The position numbers and the translations under genes are program-made. Source: Lithospermum erythrorhizon (lineage: Eukaryota > Streptophyta > Magnoliopsida > Boraginales > Boraginaceae). From it: a stretch of DNA of 64,000 nucleotides. The stretch is from positions 496,001 to 560,000 of the forward strand of contig JADFUC010001903.1 of NCBI GenBank assembly GCA_019722365.1, read 5' to 3'. Shown here one piece after another: positions 36,080-50,800 of the stretch. The notes below the pieces were generated by a model. It was not told the origin of the DNA. It ran no database searches and saw nothing but the letters and a program-made list of their open reading frames with translations. How positions within the stretch are numbered: the first letter of the stretch is position 1; the number at the start of each line of letters is the position of its first letter.

Positions 36080-39000
36080 ATCGAAAGAACAGTTCAAACG
36101 TATGTGATACGTTCTCAGGAGGAATCAAGAATACGTTATCACATTAAACACGGTTGATTTTTTTTTTTCATCTATTAGTAGATTTTTGTATATGTAATTT
36201 TTCCTCCATACTATATAATTGGGAGTTTTTCTTGGAACAGTATAAATTCATATTTGAATAATTCATGCATGCACTAACTTTGAGTTTTATGCTATATTAT
36301 TTGATTTTAATTGACTTATCAAAAACCAACTTAGCCTATCACATATTCACATCCCAAATTTATGCAATGAAAAAGATGTGGGCCACATCCAAGGAGTTCC
36401 ATGGCCTAGATAGGTCAACCAAAAAAGAAGATCAAAATGTGGCCACAAGCCCACATTTTGCACTTTTTCATTGCGTGTGAATTTGTCTTCCAACAAATAA
36501 TTTAGACTTGCTATCAGTTAGAGATCTGATACACCTGAAGGAGTCTCCTATCAATTAGAGGTCTGATCTGCAATAGCATTAAGTGGAAATTAGGCAATGA
36601 GATAAAAATAAATGTGTGGAATCATAGGTGGGCTGAACACACACACAGGAAGACTAATAACACCAATGGTGGCAGATTTTGAACACCTCAGATAACAGAT
36701 TTAATAGACATGGTCCGTACCCTTTTCTATCCAATCCATTGTGAGAAGTTGCCTCTCAACAGGTTAAACAATGAAGACACCCACCCCATAATGGACAGGC
36801 AACAAAAAGCATGAATTATAAAGTCAAAAGTGCTTAACCAAGAGTCAAAACGTACATTGAGCAACAAATAGCACATAAAATTCTCAAATTTTTTATAAGT
36901 TGTGGAAAATTCGAATCCCAAGAAAAATTACTCATTTTCTCAGATAGAAGAATTCACACGTATTGCCTACAATAAAATGAATACTCTAACCAATTCACAT
37001 ATGGCATCAAAAAATAATAATCAATATTCAATAACTATTCCATCCATTCAAAAAAATTACTTCGTATTCATTTTTAAATTTTAATAATTAATTTTTTTAT
37101 TAATATGAACTCGATTATTTTAAGTCATATTTTAAATAAAAAATCAAAAGCTAAAAGATTTAAATAATCATGTTAATTTAAATCACAGTTGTTATATATC
37201 AATTAACAATATAAATTATAATTTAGCTAGAAATCAAAATATTCAAATTTTTTTGTGACATGATAACTATAATATTAAATATAAAATGTACTAAAACTAG
37301 CATTATTTTATACAAAGTCTACAAAATCTCAACTTGTATCCCTTTTGAATACAGTTTCTTTTATGTGTGCCTATATAATATGACTATATGATACGATGAC
37401 TTTTACCTACTCTCTTCGCCTCCTGACTTTTTCTGAATCAAACTCTACTGACCTACCATACATCCTTCATATTCAATGTTACCTTTTTTATTTAATTCCT
37501 GGTTCATAAACTGCTTTGTTATTTCTTTGCAAGAATCTGAGTCTGCCAAGTTCTCTATTTCTTGAATTTCATTTAATGGAATATGGTTATGGTTGTATTT
37601 CTTTGCTTCATTTTTGTGAAATTTATGTATTGGGTTTGCTTTATATTTTCTATTTGAGTTTCTTGTTTGATGGAAGTTTGATTTGGTTGTTTTTGTTTGT
37701 CTATTTGTGAAATTTATTTATTGGATTGAGTTTATATTTGGGTTTTTGGTGTTTTATGTTGCTTTGATTAGCATTTTGTGTTTGTTGGTATTGTTTTTGG
37801 GCATTTTAGCTTATGTGTTAGTTGGTGTTTGTCCATTTTTCCAGTGAATATGAAGGTAACATTAACAAGTCCAAATGTATTTGAAGAGTCTACCGCTTAA
37901 GGCAGAGGTGGTTTGAGCAAGATGTCATTTACCTGTGATAACTAGGAATCTGTTTCTAAATTGACTATTTAGTACTTTCACAATAGATAGGAGCGTAGGT
38001 AGTGTAATGAGCCATTTTGATATATATCATTATATTCAAGAGCGAGAGAATATATATGAAGGTGTTTCTATTTAATTTGTAATCTGGTATGAATATATAG
38101 TACCACTCTGAGTCTCGTGACTATTTATGCATATTAGTTGAGTGATAATTTTTGTTTGGAACTCAATTAGAAAAGAAGAAAGTGAGATCAAGAATGATAC
38201 TTTAATAAAAGATGACATTTTTATGAGATTAGATCAAAATATAAAGAACAATTGAAAACCTCATATTCAGTGTCTCGACTATGTCGCTTTTGTTGATGTA
38301 TTATGCCAACTAGTGGTTTTTTCTGAATAGTAGATATTGCATTTTGTTAGTGCTTTCCAAGTATCTGCTTTTGAGAATCAAAGATGCTAGTTTTAAGATG
38401 TGACTCTATATTATGTACAGAGTAGAATACAAATGCATTAAGTTTGTGATGTGGATTCACTTACAGTTGCATACAATGTAAGATTGCTATGGATATCTTT
38501 CTTGTTGTGTGAGTGAATGCCCATAGTGATTGGACGATAATGATGGGGCTTGATTTGCATATAGGCTAGAAGATGCAAACGTAATCAATGGTCACTTTCT
38601 CAATACGAGAAGCCACTCGTATGTGATTACATTCAAGCATGGATATGACAATGTGCTCATGCTATTCTAGTGTTAGTTGAATGGGCATCAGACTTAAATT
38701 CCATACAATTTGTTAATCTTGGTGACAACCACCTATTATCTGCAGTAAAATAAGTGCAGAGAAATGCAAAGCTACAAGTTGGACAATCATATAATTGGCT
38801 TGAATTGCACATTACTGCTTATTCATTTTTCCAAATTTTGCATCTTTTCATTTTCCTGCTCCAGTCAGTTGGACTTGCTTTCAAGGAAACTTACTGTAGG
38901 AGCCTGATTTGTCCTTGGCACTTCGGTCTAAAACTAGAAGATAAAGCTAAGAACTAAATTGTCTTTGAAATGATGGCAACAGCATTTCTATTCATCTATG

Positions 39001-39383
39001 TTAATTCTTTTCAGTGTCTGCACATGCTATAAGTATAGTACTATTTCTAATGGAGTTCATATGATTATAAATCAAAGGTTTTCATTGTCTCAAAAAAATG
39101 AAATGTAGTGTGAATATCTTCTTTTGTGCTGCTTATGCTGTGCATTTCCAAATTTTCCTTTCATCTATGTACTGCAGTGAGAATGTTATTTTATATATTT
39201 GGACTATTTTCTGAATTTCTACTTGTTTGTGCCTATGCACAGATACAGTTCTTAATTTGTTGGGACTCCTCTAGCTCATGAGCTTAGGTGCAGTTTGCAT
39301 AAATAATCAATTCTAAGTCAAATCTGCTGCTGACGTTTTTGCTGAACAAGAGGTAGAAGTACCTCAGGCAGTATTATATATAG
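36080..39383. other. gene-free region and probable leader of the DUF1644 gene
   Basis: Mostly AT-rich. A C/T-rich block at about 37400-37500 and a GTAACA donor-like site near 37855 could mark a leader exon and a long leader intron that ends just before 39384. No coding exon is seen. Confidence 0.35.
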
Positions 39384-40741
39384 ATGGAGGATATTCAGCT
39401 CTATACTAACTGGGATGATATTGTATGTCCCATATGCTTGACTTCCTCAACTGTGTGCCCTTCAGTGCTCCTACATGATAAAGTGATATTGGCCCCTTGT
39501 AGGTGTGACACAGACCACCTGCACTCAAATTGTTTGGACCGGTTTAAACAAGCACATGGAGTCCTTTCTGGGTCACAGTTGGTACCATCGAATGATGTAA
39601 ATACTGTAGAGAGGCATGAACCACAGGTTCAGAAGCCAAATGACAGTTTTTCATTATGTCCCTTTGTGTAGGGGAGGAGTCACCATGGATATTGGAAATG
39701 TCCGTGTGTACTTGGATGAAAAGAAACGGTGTTGTGATGAGGCAAGATGTGTTTTTGAAGGATCCTACAAAGAACTCCGGAAACATGCACTACTTGAGCA
39801 TCCTAATGCTCGACCGTCAAAAATCGATCCTGCCAGGCAACTTGATTGGGAAAATTTTCAGCAATCCTCTGAAATCATCGACGTTCTTAGCACTATACAT
39901 GCAGAAGTCCCCCGTGGTGTGGTTTTAGGCGACTATGTGATTGAATATGGAGATGACAACTCAGATGATGATTTCGGTAACTTTCCCAGGGATGAAGGGA
40001 ATTGGTGGACATCTTGCATCTTCAGAACTTCTAGAAACAGAAGAAGGTCAAGAGTGAGTGATGCAAGGAGAGGAAACCGACAGTTGAGTTATGATGCTCA
40101 ATATCTGATGAGGGTTCTGTGACATCATTAGAATTTGCAGATTATAGAGCCGATGAGACTGATGATGAGTTGATTAATGCAAGTGGTCTCTCACAGAGTA
40201 GAGCAGGTCAACGAAGGTGAGTTATATCTATTTAGTAACTTCCCCAGGGATGAAGGGAAATGCGTTCTATTTGGTTGGTTATGATCTTGCATGTCCTGGT
40301 GTATTTTATGTATATGTGTTGTATTTGATTGTTTATGATCTTGCATGTTCTAGTGTATTGGTTTTCTATGTAACTATGTATTTCACACCCTTGATCAATA
40401 GAGAGGTTGATGTTTATGTTTAAATTTATGGCCGTGGCATATCAAACTCAACTTGTAATAATTTTTACCTAGAAGAGGGAAGAAAACATACCATAACAAC
40501 TTTCACTGAGGAGTTAATAAGTTTCCAGAATAGTTTGATTTAGAAAAATCATCTACTGGTCATCGGAAAATACTACAGAAAAGATGAGCCAAACACTCTA
40601 TAAGTTGATCATCTAAAATAAATGGATAGATGGTTGTTTTTGAGTGTTCATCTGCCTGTAGTTGAGATGTAGCCTGCATACTAATTGATTTTATTATTTT
40701 GTCTTGGTCTCAGTTCTCGCAGACGCCGTTCTCGCTTCTAG
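39384..40741 (+). CDS. DUF1644 zinc-finger protein, putative E3 ligase-like
   Basis: Two exons: 39384-40216 and 40714-40741. DUF1644 proteins are plant proteins with a degenerate RING-like Cys/His region; some are stress-induced and some databases call them putative ubiquitin ligases. Visible motifs, in order: WDDIVCPICLTSS, then CRCDTDHLHSNCLDRFKQA, then CPLCRGGVT. Next come CCDEARCVFEGSYKELRKHA and LEHPNARPSKIDPARQLDW, the hallmark of the family, and an acidic segment GDDNSDDDFGNFP. The C-terminus is Arg/Ser-rich: SSRRRRSRF. One extra T near 39663 (CCCTTTGTGT) separates the two main frames, and a missing base near 40095 breaks the end of exon 1. Corrected for these, the gene reads through to the RRRR tail after the intron. 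Function in this plant is unknown. Confidence 0.85.
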
Positions 40742-42066
40742 GACAACTAAGTAAGCTATTTTATTATGTTTCTTACTTTGATGATCTATAGTTTTACTCT
40801 TATTTACATGATAAGTCTTTTTGCCCTCTCCTGACCTGCCTCTTGCAGTTTGTTTACTGTGTTTGACTCTATGTGTTCCTCTATCCATAGATTACATAGA
40901 ATGTTGATAAATGACTGTTAAAAATTTATCTTATTCGTATTAACTACTATAGGAGGATTGTTTCTTATGCGGTTTGTAGAATCAATACGCATAAGCATCA
41001 TTGATTCGATATATGCTTTGTATGCTCAGTAATATTGATTTATTCATACTCGGGCGCTCAATCTTGCAGTTGGTTAGAAAGCAGACTTATGGTCTCAGAA
41101 GGAATGGTGAAGAAGGGTTCACTAATAACTGATTATGAGGCCAATAATGCTCATATGGCCAATAAAGCTCTGTACTCTTGTTTGTTGAATGATCTATCTA
41201 CTCTTAAGACTGTGAAAACATTTAGTTGGAGATATTTACTTGTTTCAGAAATTTAATTTAGGTGGATCAGATATAGCTTGTGTTAGTTTGGTTAATCAAA
41301 ATTTAGCATTTTTATTTATGTGGGTGGGTAGAGCAATCAAAGTAAGATATACAAATAAAGATTCCTTAGAGCATCTACATCAGGTTTATCAAATATAAGA
41401 ATTATTTTTTACTATTTACAAAATACCAAATTCCCTATTACAATCCTCGTACTATTAATAAAATACATAAAACATATAGGAAACATTTTACACAATTTTT
41501 TTTTTTTACATTTTCAATTGAACTCATTGTAATTTATTGTTTTGAACCCATTGTAAAGATATAACGATTCGAAAGTTCGGCTCGAAAGTTCTAACAAAAT
41601 ACCGCAAATTCAACTTTCAAGTTTCGATTTGAACGGTTCAAAGTTAGAATGAAATGCTGCAAATCAATAACTATTTGAGGTAATGATTAGACAAATTTGA
41701 TTCAAAGATGGCTCATTTTCACCCATATCGAAATAACACATCTTTCTGGGGTGGTGTGCGTTATGTATGATTCAATTACTTATCTTCCATTGAATACATC
41801 ATATACCAAAAATCTCACTGAAAAAAGGCTATCTACTAAATAGTTGAATCCAAAATGAAGGCTGTCACTAATTGAATACAGGAGTCCTCATCCCATATAG
41901 AACCATTTCTGACTCTCTGCAGAAGTAGAAGAAACATCGAGGCATCACAACAGCCCACTTGAAAATTTACTTCCTAGTAAAAGAAAAATATTCAATTAAT
42001 GGCAATACAATGCTTATGCACTTTAACGACACTCAGAGAAGTGACGTATGCTGCACGCAGAAGTTG

Positions 42067-42160
42067 TTACACGCGATTTTATTAGTTATAATTATAATAC
42101 GTAACATAAAATTGGATAACAGCTTTATTACACGCGATTTTATTATTATAATTATTATAA
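42067..42160. repeat. 61-bp tandem duplication
   Basis: TTACACGCGATTTTATTA occurs at 42067 and again at 42128, each followed by an AT-rich stretch containing ATAATTAT. Two imperfect copies. Confidence 0.8.
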
Positions 42161-43762
42161 GAGTAAATATAAAAATCAGTAGTAGAAAAATAAAATTATC
42201 GAATAAATATATTTTTATATATTTTAAAGAAAAGATCAATATCCTTTCGTAGCATCGCCTACCTCCTCTTACGCTTTTGCGATCCATAGACAGATTCACG
42301 ATACAACTACGCAGAAGAGACAACACTCTAATACACGACGTATAATATTATAAAGAAGTGTAGATCATCGCCGTAAATTAATAAATCCATGAATCAGAAA
42401 ATACTTAAAATATACTCTATATATTTTAAACTTTATCTAAAAATTAATCGTCATACTTAAATCACAAAATTTCTCCATCTTCCGCCTTTTATTTGTTAAT
42501 CAAGTCGATATTTTCACGAGATCATCATCTTTATCAGCATCAATTTACACTATTTTCAGCTTCTTTGCTAATATTTTATTCTTTGTTGGTCGATATATCT
42601 TTTTTTAGTGTATCGTTTCTATTTTTTATTATATATAGTTATTCACTCATATCGCTTTCAAATTAATAATTTGGTTCTCAATCCAAGCACATAAGAAACC
42701 AATGTTAACTCTTCTTTGTGATCTTCTCTAACAATTTTATTTTCTAAATTAAGAACTATTACGCATAATTAAGTTAAAAATAATACGAAATCATATCATC
42801 GCTCTATTTCATCCATAATTAATTGCGGAACTCGCTCAAAGATAAATGCTGAGTTTATGTTTCATATCGATTTATGTTTTGTCAAAGTATTAAGATTCTC
42901 AATTATGTCTTCAAACGTGAATTCTTGGCTGCTTCATTACGTCCTATTTCGACGTATTGTTTACGCCTTGATAGTTTTGATTTGAGCAGCTTATTCTTTA
43001 TTATTTTCAATTTACTTCATCTTATATTTCCTCCTAATATTTAATATATGGGTAAAACAAAAACAATGTAGTTCTAACGCGATATCTAAATTTAAAATTA
43101 ATAATGTAAAATTTGTAATATATACGTGAATCAGAGGTATATTACAAACTAAATATATTATCTATTATCGTTTCAGATCTACATCATTATTGTTTTGAAA
43201 TACAAATTTAAACAAAAGATTTTTTCTCAAATTAACATATAGCATATAATATAATATAAAAATTTTATATGTAATAATTTGGATATTATTCAGATATTTT
43301 AATTTTTAATAAAAATGAACAAACCTATCTCATTTAGAAATAAATCACATGGTTTCAAAACAATAACAATAATGTTTGTAAGATGATGAGAAAATTATAC
43401 GCATAATGTCATTTTTCTATATTTTATAAGAATTTATAGTTTCAATGAATATCAATTCATGTAATTACGTATAACATCATTGTTATAATTTTTTAAAATC
43501 ATATTTAAAATAAGATTGAATGTGACGCAATCACGATATACCTTTTCCCAGATACAAATTTTCTATTTCAGATAGAATACTAAGACAATTACGATCATCA
43601 AAGACATTAGATATATTCAACGTCTAATACATTATTATCTAATCATAACTATGATCATCTAAGTAAATTAATGACCTCTATATCTTTGAAAAATCTAACT
43701 AAATAACCAATATAATTTTTCAACAATTTAAAATAAAAGTTATAAATACTACACGCTAAATT

Positions 43763-44415
43763 TATCTCTAAAAGATCATAATTTTTTTTCAATAATCAAA
43801 AATTATTTAAATTTCAACCAACAAAATTTCAAATTATGAATATTATATACTACTCCATCTCTAAAAAGATCGTCTCAATCTTATTTTCTCAATAATCAAA
43901 ATTATTAAGAATTTAACCAATAAATTCATGAATACTACATACAAACCATCTCTAAAAGAAAAGCTTCAATTTTTTTTCAATAATCAAATTATTTAAATCT
44001 CAACCAACAAAATTTTAAAATTTGAATATTATATACTACCCATCTCTTTAAAAAGATTGCTCACCTTTTCAATAATCAAACTATTAAGAATTTAAACTAA
44101 TAAATTATGAATACTACATACAAAAATTCATCTCTAAAAGTTAATGTTCAATTTTTTCACAACAAAATTTTTAAAGCTTAACCTACAATATTTAAAAGTT
44201 ATGCAAAATCCATAATACCTCCATCTATAAAAAGAAGAATCATTTTCTTTTTGAATAGTTAAAATTATTTAAAAGTCAACAATCAAAATTAAAATTTTTT
44301 AAATACTAAATTTCACATCCATCTCTAAGAGATCGTTCAATTTTCTTGCTCAATAATCAAAATTATTTAAAACTCAACCGACAAAACAAAATAATTATAA
44401 AGACCGCATACCATA
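43763..44415. repeat. about 92-bp tandem array, seven imperfect copies
   Basis: The landmark (C)ATCTCTAAAA recurs near 43764, 43856, 43948, 44041, 44129, 44221 and 44319. Spacings are 88-98 bp. Each copy also carries CAATAATCAAAATTATT, then TCAACCAACAAAATT, and a tail like ATGAATACTACATAC. Copies are well diverged, so the array is old. Confidence 0.85.
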
Positions 44416-44723
44416 TACAACTATAATATTCAATTATTCTTAACATAATACTTTGATTATTCAAGAAAAATTATGTGTCAATTTTGTAATAAACTAATAA
44501 TTTTATTAAGTAGGAATTCCATAATTTACAATTATATACAACTTGTAATGTGAAATTCCTACAATAAAACAATTTATTCGTACGTGTAAACCTCTATATT
44601 ATGTGATTTCAGATTGTATTTTTTATTTTAATTAAAATTTATCAAAATACAATTATACTCTTTATTATGGGTATTTTAAATTCATCTCGAAAAGTTTAAA
44701 AAACTTTTAAGACAATTTTTTAT

Positions 44724-44768
44724 GTATATATATATATATAGGTATATATATATATATATATATATATA
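44724..44768. repeat. TA microsatellite
   Basis: Two TA runs separated by a single GG interruption, immediately downstream (minus strand) of the last exon of the methyltransferase gene. Confidence 0.9.
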
Positions 44769-44847
44769 AGAAAATATAAAGCACCGGCTCATACACGAGG
44801 TGGAAGTATTATTGGATTGGCATCAAATTGGCGGAAAAAGTAAGATG

Positions 44848-47800
44848 CTAGTGATGACATTTCTGTCCTTGAGAATAGTCCAGGACCAAAACCAATGGCG
44901 AAGAATGAACAGTATGTACAAAATCTTAACTCTCTAAGATTCATTACACTACCACTTAACAAGTTTTTAAAACAAAGTATTATTAACTGGCCTAGTTAAT
45001 ACAGTTCATTTGATGAATAAGCAGTTATACAGAGTAATATACTAGGCAACACAGAAAGCAATAGCATTACAGTTCTCACTTCACTCTTAACTTCCATCAG
45101 AGTGCAAACAGATATTGTCAATCAACCTGTAGAGTTGCTCCATGACTAAGGACTATGTAATTTCATGATTCAAGACCAATGAAGACAACCGGATTGATGT
45201 ATTTGCTCTTTCTCGCAGTTGTTTCCCGTGTCCGTAAGGTCCGCCAATACAGAACAACAAACTTGATGATCCCTGCTAGAAAGTGAACAGGATGTTATCC
45301 TGGCTTTACAAATAGGATACCAAAATGAAAGATCGACCAAATGCTAGTCTACTGGATATATAGTATGAGCTTCTCCATTTCTGTAATAATGAATTGGCCC
45401 AAACATTTATTTACTCCAATAACCGCAAAAACCATGATTAATTTAGAACAAACCACAAGATCTAAAAAGAAAAAGCTTTCATTGAATTCTAGCATCCCCA
45501 CTAGAGAGGCCATTTGCTCGGATCCCACATCAAGTCCCTTCTCATCCAGCATGACAACCTGAATGCATATATAATCATATAATAGATATCCGAGAAATGA
45601 TCTGCATGGTGTGCATGTGATTTAGTTGAATATTCAGCAGATTAACCATAGAATATGTTAAGATATAAGTTCTTACTATGTGATGCTTGTTATATGGCCG
45701 TTCTGAGGTAGAGAATGGTTATCTTCATACAAATGAGATTTGTTAAAATTTATGGTATGAGAAAGTAATTTGGAAGAATTTAAAATGAAATGTACAGAAT
45801 TATTTCATTGGCCAGATGGTTGAAGTTTGTGTGTATTTCTTTATCCAATAAGTGGGATTTTAGCAATACCCATTCGGCCAGATCTGATAAGCCCCATCAC
45901 AGCCAGATCTTCGCTGCGTCAATTGAGCTAGCACATCACTGCCAAGAAAGGTTTCTCAATACCAAAGACAGACTTCTAATGATGTAAATACCACTAAACT
46001 ACCAGCTAAATGATGGCTTCAGCATCCCGAGTGCATCACATATTTACAGAAGATTGAAAAAAAAGGAGTTTTCAGAGCTGATGCAGGTTGGAGTGATAAT
46101 TCAACCTATTCAAAAACTGCAAATTTGCATTATAGACAATTCACATTGTAGACATACAGATTACACTTTTCTGCTTTGGCCATCCCATCGATGAACTAAT
46201 TAGACAACAAAAAATGTCAAAACAGTCTATATTGCATATTGGTTGAATTCAGATATTACATAATTTTCCAATCAGTTACTAAACTATTCATATTGTGATA
46301 TGAAGTTAGCCTGAACCTGTATTCACATATGCATATATGCACCTCAATAAAACTATGAATTTGGCACACTATGTGCACCGTGCATCAAAGCTCGTACCTA
46401 GGTCTTATACTTTCATTCCATCACCATAATATCATACTTCCGAGTCTCGAAATAAGAATTATCAATGCATCCTCATATTACCACAAGGATTCTACATTAT
46501 TATGATTACTAGCAATCCAACAAGATTATCACTAGTACCTCAAGAAAGCATTAATTTTTTACTCTCTCTCCATCATGACTAATGCTCCTCTTTCCATTAA
46601 TCAACATTTGCAGTGAACTAATGTAAAATACCTTAACTATATAACAATACTTTGTAAAAGAACAATACAAAACTCATACAAAAATACACGAAATGATTAC
46701 AACAAAATATAAACTGGGATGGAGTCATCGCTTACAATGCAAGTTTTTACTTAAAACGATTCACATTTTCCCTTGGTGCTAAGTGATAACACGTGATGCC
46801 TCCCAAGAGTAAAACCACCTCACTACCGCTTACTCAGTACCATAACCGACGAATTTAACCGCATACGAAGTTTTGAATATCACCGAACAAAGCAAAAAAG
46901 TAGAGCATGGGAGAATCCCGGAATTTGTTTTTCTCTCTATGAACCGCGAGGTTCTCGAATTTCGGAGAGCCGCCGATGGAGTTTAAGAAGCATCCAAATA
47001 ACAAAACTGCTTTTTCCGCATTGCGGCACTAAAACACCCTTAACGACCGAATTAAATGACAATGCCTACACATTATCAAGTAAAACAAAATGGCCGGAAG
47101 CTTTAAGTCCGATTTAATTTTAAAATGCAAACCAAGTTTCGATAGGAGCAAAAGCGTGGTCGCACGACCCCCCTTTTTTTCGGAACTGATTCTGTCCGCA
47201 GGCCCACATACGCACTGGATTCACAATTTCGAAGCTATTTTCCTGATTTCAGATTACTGCGGCGCTGGAGCTGCATAAGAATGGGTCAATCAATTCTACT
47301 AAGTCTGTGAGGAGCTTTTATTTATAAAGTTGAACTTTACTCTCTACCGCTCCTACGCGGTACAAACACAATTTCCAAACTTCCATTTTTCATTCCAAGT
47401 TTTGCACAACACATAAATATGGGCCACACGTTGCCGCCAAATTTGGATTCACAACACTCTCATTATCCAACATCCCCCACATGAATCAAAATTTGTATTC
47501 AACCAAAATCAATAAATCCAATATCCAACACTGTGTGATACAAATTTGAAAAACTTTCGACTCGAGCACCCAGGATAAGAACAACTAATCGACCTCGATA
47601 CGATGTGGTGCTGATAAATTTCGGAACCTTCCCTTGCGTAGATATGTTTACATTCACCAACGTATTAAGAGACGCTGATGCCTTTAACTAATCTGCTTTT
47701 GGTAAAGAACGACGACATATCATTACCAAGTTTCGATCCTGATTTATCAGCTCACTATCACAGACGTAAGCCAGCTCGACACATGCCCGGTTCCTCTCAG

Positions 47801-50800
47801 GAGTCATTGCGTTAAACGCACCTCCGAGTATTTCTCTTGTAAAAGCTGTTCTCTACTTTAGCCTCACATGTGCGAATTCTCATATTCTTCGCTTGAAAAG
47901 TTCTCTGCTTTACTACTTCAGATCTCCGGTAGTCATTAAAGCATAACTTAACCTTTTATTTATGAGGCATCACCTGCCTCATCTGTGAACAGAAAATAAA
48001 CTCGCAGAGCGATCTACTTACGCACATGAGCCAGCTTGTCCCTGAACCGAATCTGGGACTTCAGTCAACTAGGTCAGGTTGTCACTCATTCGCATTTTCT
48101 CAGAGTTTTCTTTAACCCATTCTTTCATGAATTCTCAATTAATTCTTTTCTCAAACCCCTCGGGTCAACGGACGAATGTTATTCTTTGATCTTACATGAT
48201 CAACAAAGTGATAACTCAATTGTCTAACGGTATTACGTCAGTTTAATTTAATGCCCTCGACTTACCATTATATAAGCGGCGCGTCTCCCAATCGCAAACT
48301 CATTGTCACAATATATGCAAATCGGGAGGCGCAGCTTTTACACTACGGAATGTCCTCATGAATCGCTTTAACCATTCTGGCTTCTTCCCCACACTTGTCT
48401 GGGCGCAACGAACCCGCACTCCATCGCGATCCGACAATTAGCGCTTATTTTCAGATTTCCATTTAACACAAATGGGCACTGGGTTTAAAAGTGAATACAT
48501 ATCCACCGCAGTTATCAATCACCTGTGATCCGAGATCCAATTTGCATTCGTGGTACTCCCTCAAGACAAAATTTATTAACGCCAGATACAAGACCCTATA
48601 CTTCGAGTATGTCTCAAGTATTTAAGTACTCGCATTAACAAATTTTCCCAATGATGCTTACTGATTACTTGTATATCTACTCAATTTGCTTACCGAATAA
48701 GCTATATTCGATCTAGTACAACTCATCGGGCATAATAGACTCCCATTAACTTAGAACTCGGTAGACACACTTTCCCAATTATTCTAATATGTATCGATGT
48801 TCATCCGCTGTAGTTTTATATAGTCCTGCAAATCATTTTGGCAAATTTTCCAAGAATCTTATCGACATACGACCGGGTTAACATCTAGACCATTAGAGTT
48901 CGCATAATACCGACTCCCGTAATTACATTTGTTTGTCCCATGTCCTTTCCATGTCCAACTCGAGTTCAACATGTCTGGTGGATCGAATTATCATTTGATT
49001 ACTACCAACAATAGACATGTCATCCACATACAGTTAGAGAATTATATATCCATCTCTAGTAGATTTTACATAAACACACTTGCTCACACTCATTTATTTT
49101 AAATCCACTCGAAAGTACCGCCTCACAAACTCATGCTATCAAGTTAGCGCCGCTTAACCCATACAAAGATTTGAAAGTTCTATAGACTTTCTTCTTTTAA
49201 TACCTAGAACTATAAAAGTTCTCTGCGCTGTTTCTACAGAATTTCTTCATCTAAATCTCCATTTAAGAACGATTTTCACATCCATTCGATGTATTCTAAA
49301 TTGCAATAATGACGCAATTGTCAGGATAATCCTAATGGATGTTATCCTTGTAACGGGAGAATACGTATCAAAATAGTCTAGTCCTTCTTTTTGTCTATTC
49401 CCACAAATGACTATCCTACTTTTATACTTATCTATCGTTCCGTCAGCTTTCATTTTCCTCTTAAAGATTCATTTGGATTTTTAGTTTTACACTCGACGGA
49501 AGATCCACCAATTCCAAATGCGGACTCGAGAATCGAATCAACTTCACTTCGTATAGCCTTCTTCCAAAAGAGACCATCACCGACCTCGACAACCTCTTTA
49601 GTTCGAGGTTCCCTCTCAAGCATTATACGCTACAAAATCGTGACCAAAAACAACTTCTCGAGACGTGTTCTTTTTACTACGCCGAGGTTCTTCGTCCCCG
49701 ACTTCGCTACTCGACTATCCATCGCCTCGCATCGACACCACCCTTAGGTTCATGTACTTTTAGAGGTTTAAACACCTTCATTAGATTTCATCGAGCATTA
49801 ATGCTCGCTAACGCGACATTCCTCGTGACTCCAATATTGTATTCTTATTCACTCGTGAATTATCACTCTTATGAACAAAGAATCGATATCATTACCATTG
49901 CGGAGCATATCCAATAAAATTGCATCAACCGCTTTTAGACCAATAGTCACCTTAGATAAGCGTACCACACCTTCACTCAAACACCTACACTCAAGACGTT
50001 TGCAGGCCGAGCTCTACCTCAACAATTCAAACGGGGTCTCGCGAATTTTGCTCAAGAGACAAGCAATCAGAAAAGACGCTTCACATTTCGGTGTGTCCGA
50101 ACTTAACAACAAGGCTTCATCATCTTTTCATGATCGATTTTTCCTTTCAAAGAATCCCATTAGATCGGGAGAATATTGCAGGCTCACTGCACAATATCAT
50201 GCCCGGCAATAAAATCGAATTAAACGCGGTACATACTCACCACCTCTATCACTTCGGGGAACTAATTTTATCTTTTTCAAGTCGATTCTCAACTTTTTCT
50301 TTATAAAGCGCAGAAACTTATCGATCATTTCATTTTTACTTTTCATCGCATACATAATGTAAATTTTGTACTATCATCCGCAGCGTGATAAAGTACTCAT
50401 TTTCACCTTTGACTCGAACTGGCTCATATCATTTAATGCCATCACAATGTAAAGATCGTAGAGCGCTTATTATTTCTAACCACTACGAAATGCTGCTTCG
50501 CCGATTTTGCTTTCAACACACGCTTTTCTCAATAATTTGTAATTCTTATCGATAAATTCATTGTGCATGCTGATCCAAACTCATCATTCTTCGCAAAGAA
50601 TTATTGCTCAATTTAATCTAACTCTACTACGCCATATAAATTAGAATACTGCAAAACATAAGCAATATTCGTTTTATTCATCTTATTCAGAACTATTACA
50701 TTTATTTCAAAAGCGTCATCTAACACATAACCTTTCCAACAAACATGCCCGAATTTAAAAAGCATAACTTTATCGTAATTCAATTACAAAGCTTCAACCT

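Larger units (their letters stand above)
40742..44847. other. gene-free AT-rich region with tandem repeats
   Basis: Very AT-rich from about 42300. It contains a short duplication at 42067-42160, a 92-bp tandem array at 43763-44415 and a TA run at 44724-44768. The long frames on both strands at 41959-42326 are low-complexity Ile/Lys/Asn strings and not credible genes. Confidence 0.6.

Noticed and set aside
41959..42326. 97-residue frames on both strands
   Set aside because: Mirror-image Ile/Lys/Asn low-complexity products of AT-rich DNA.
43763..44415. CRISPR-like regular spacing
   Set aside because: The whole unit repeats and there are no unique spacers; this is a eukaryotic tandem repeat.
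49391..50306. 118-, 113- and 71-residue plus-strand frames
   Set aside because: They are antisense to the copia reverse transcriptase and integrase region, which reads on the minus strand.
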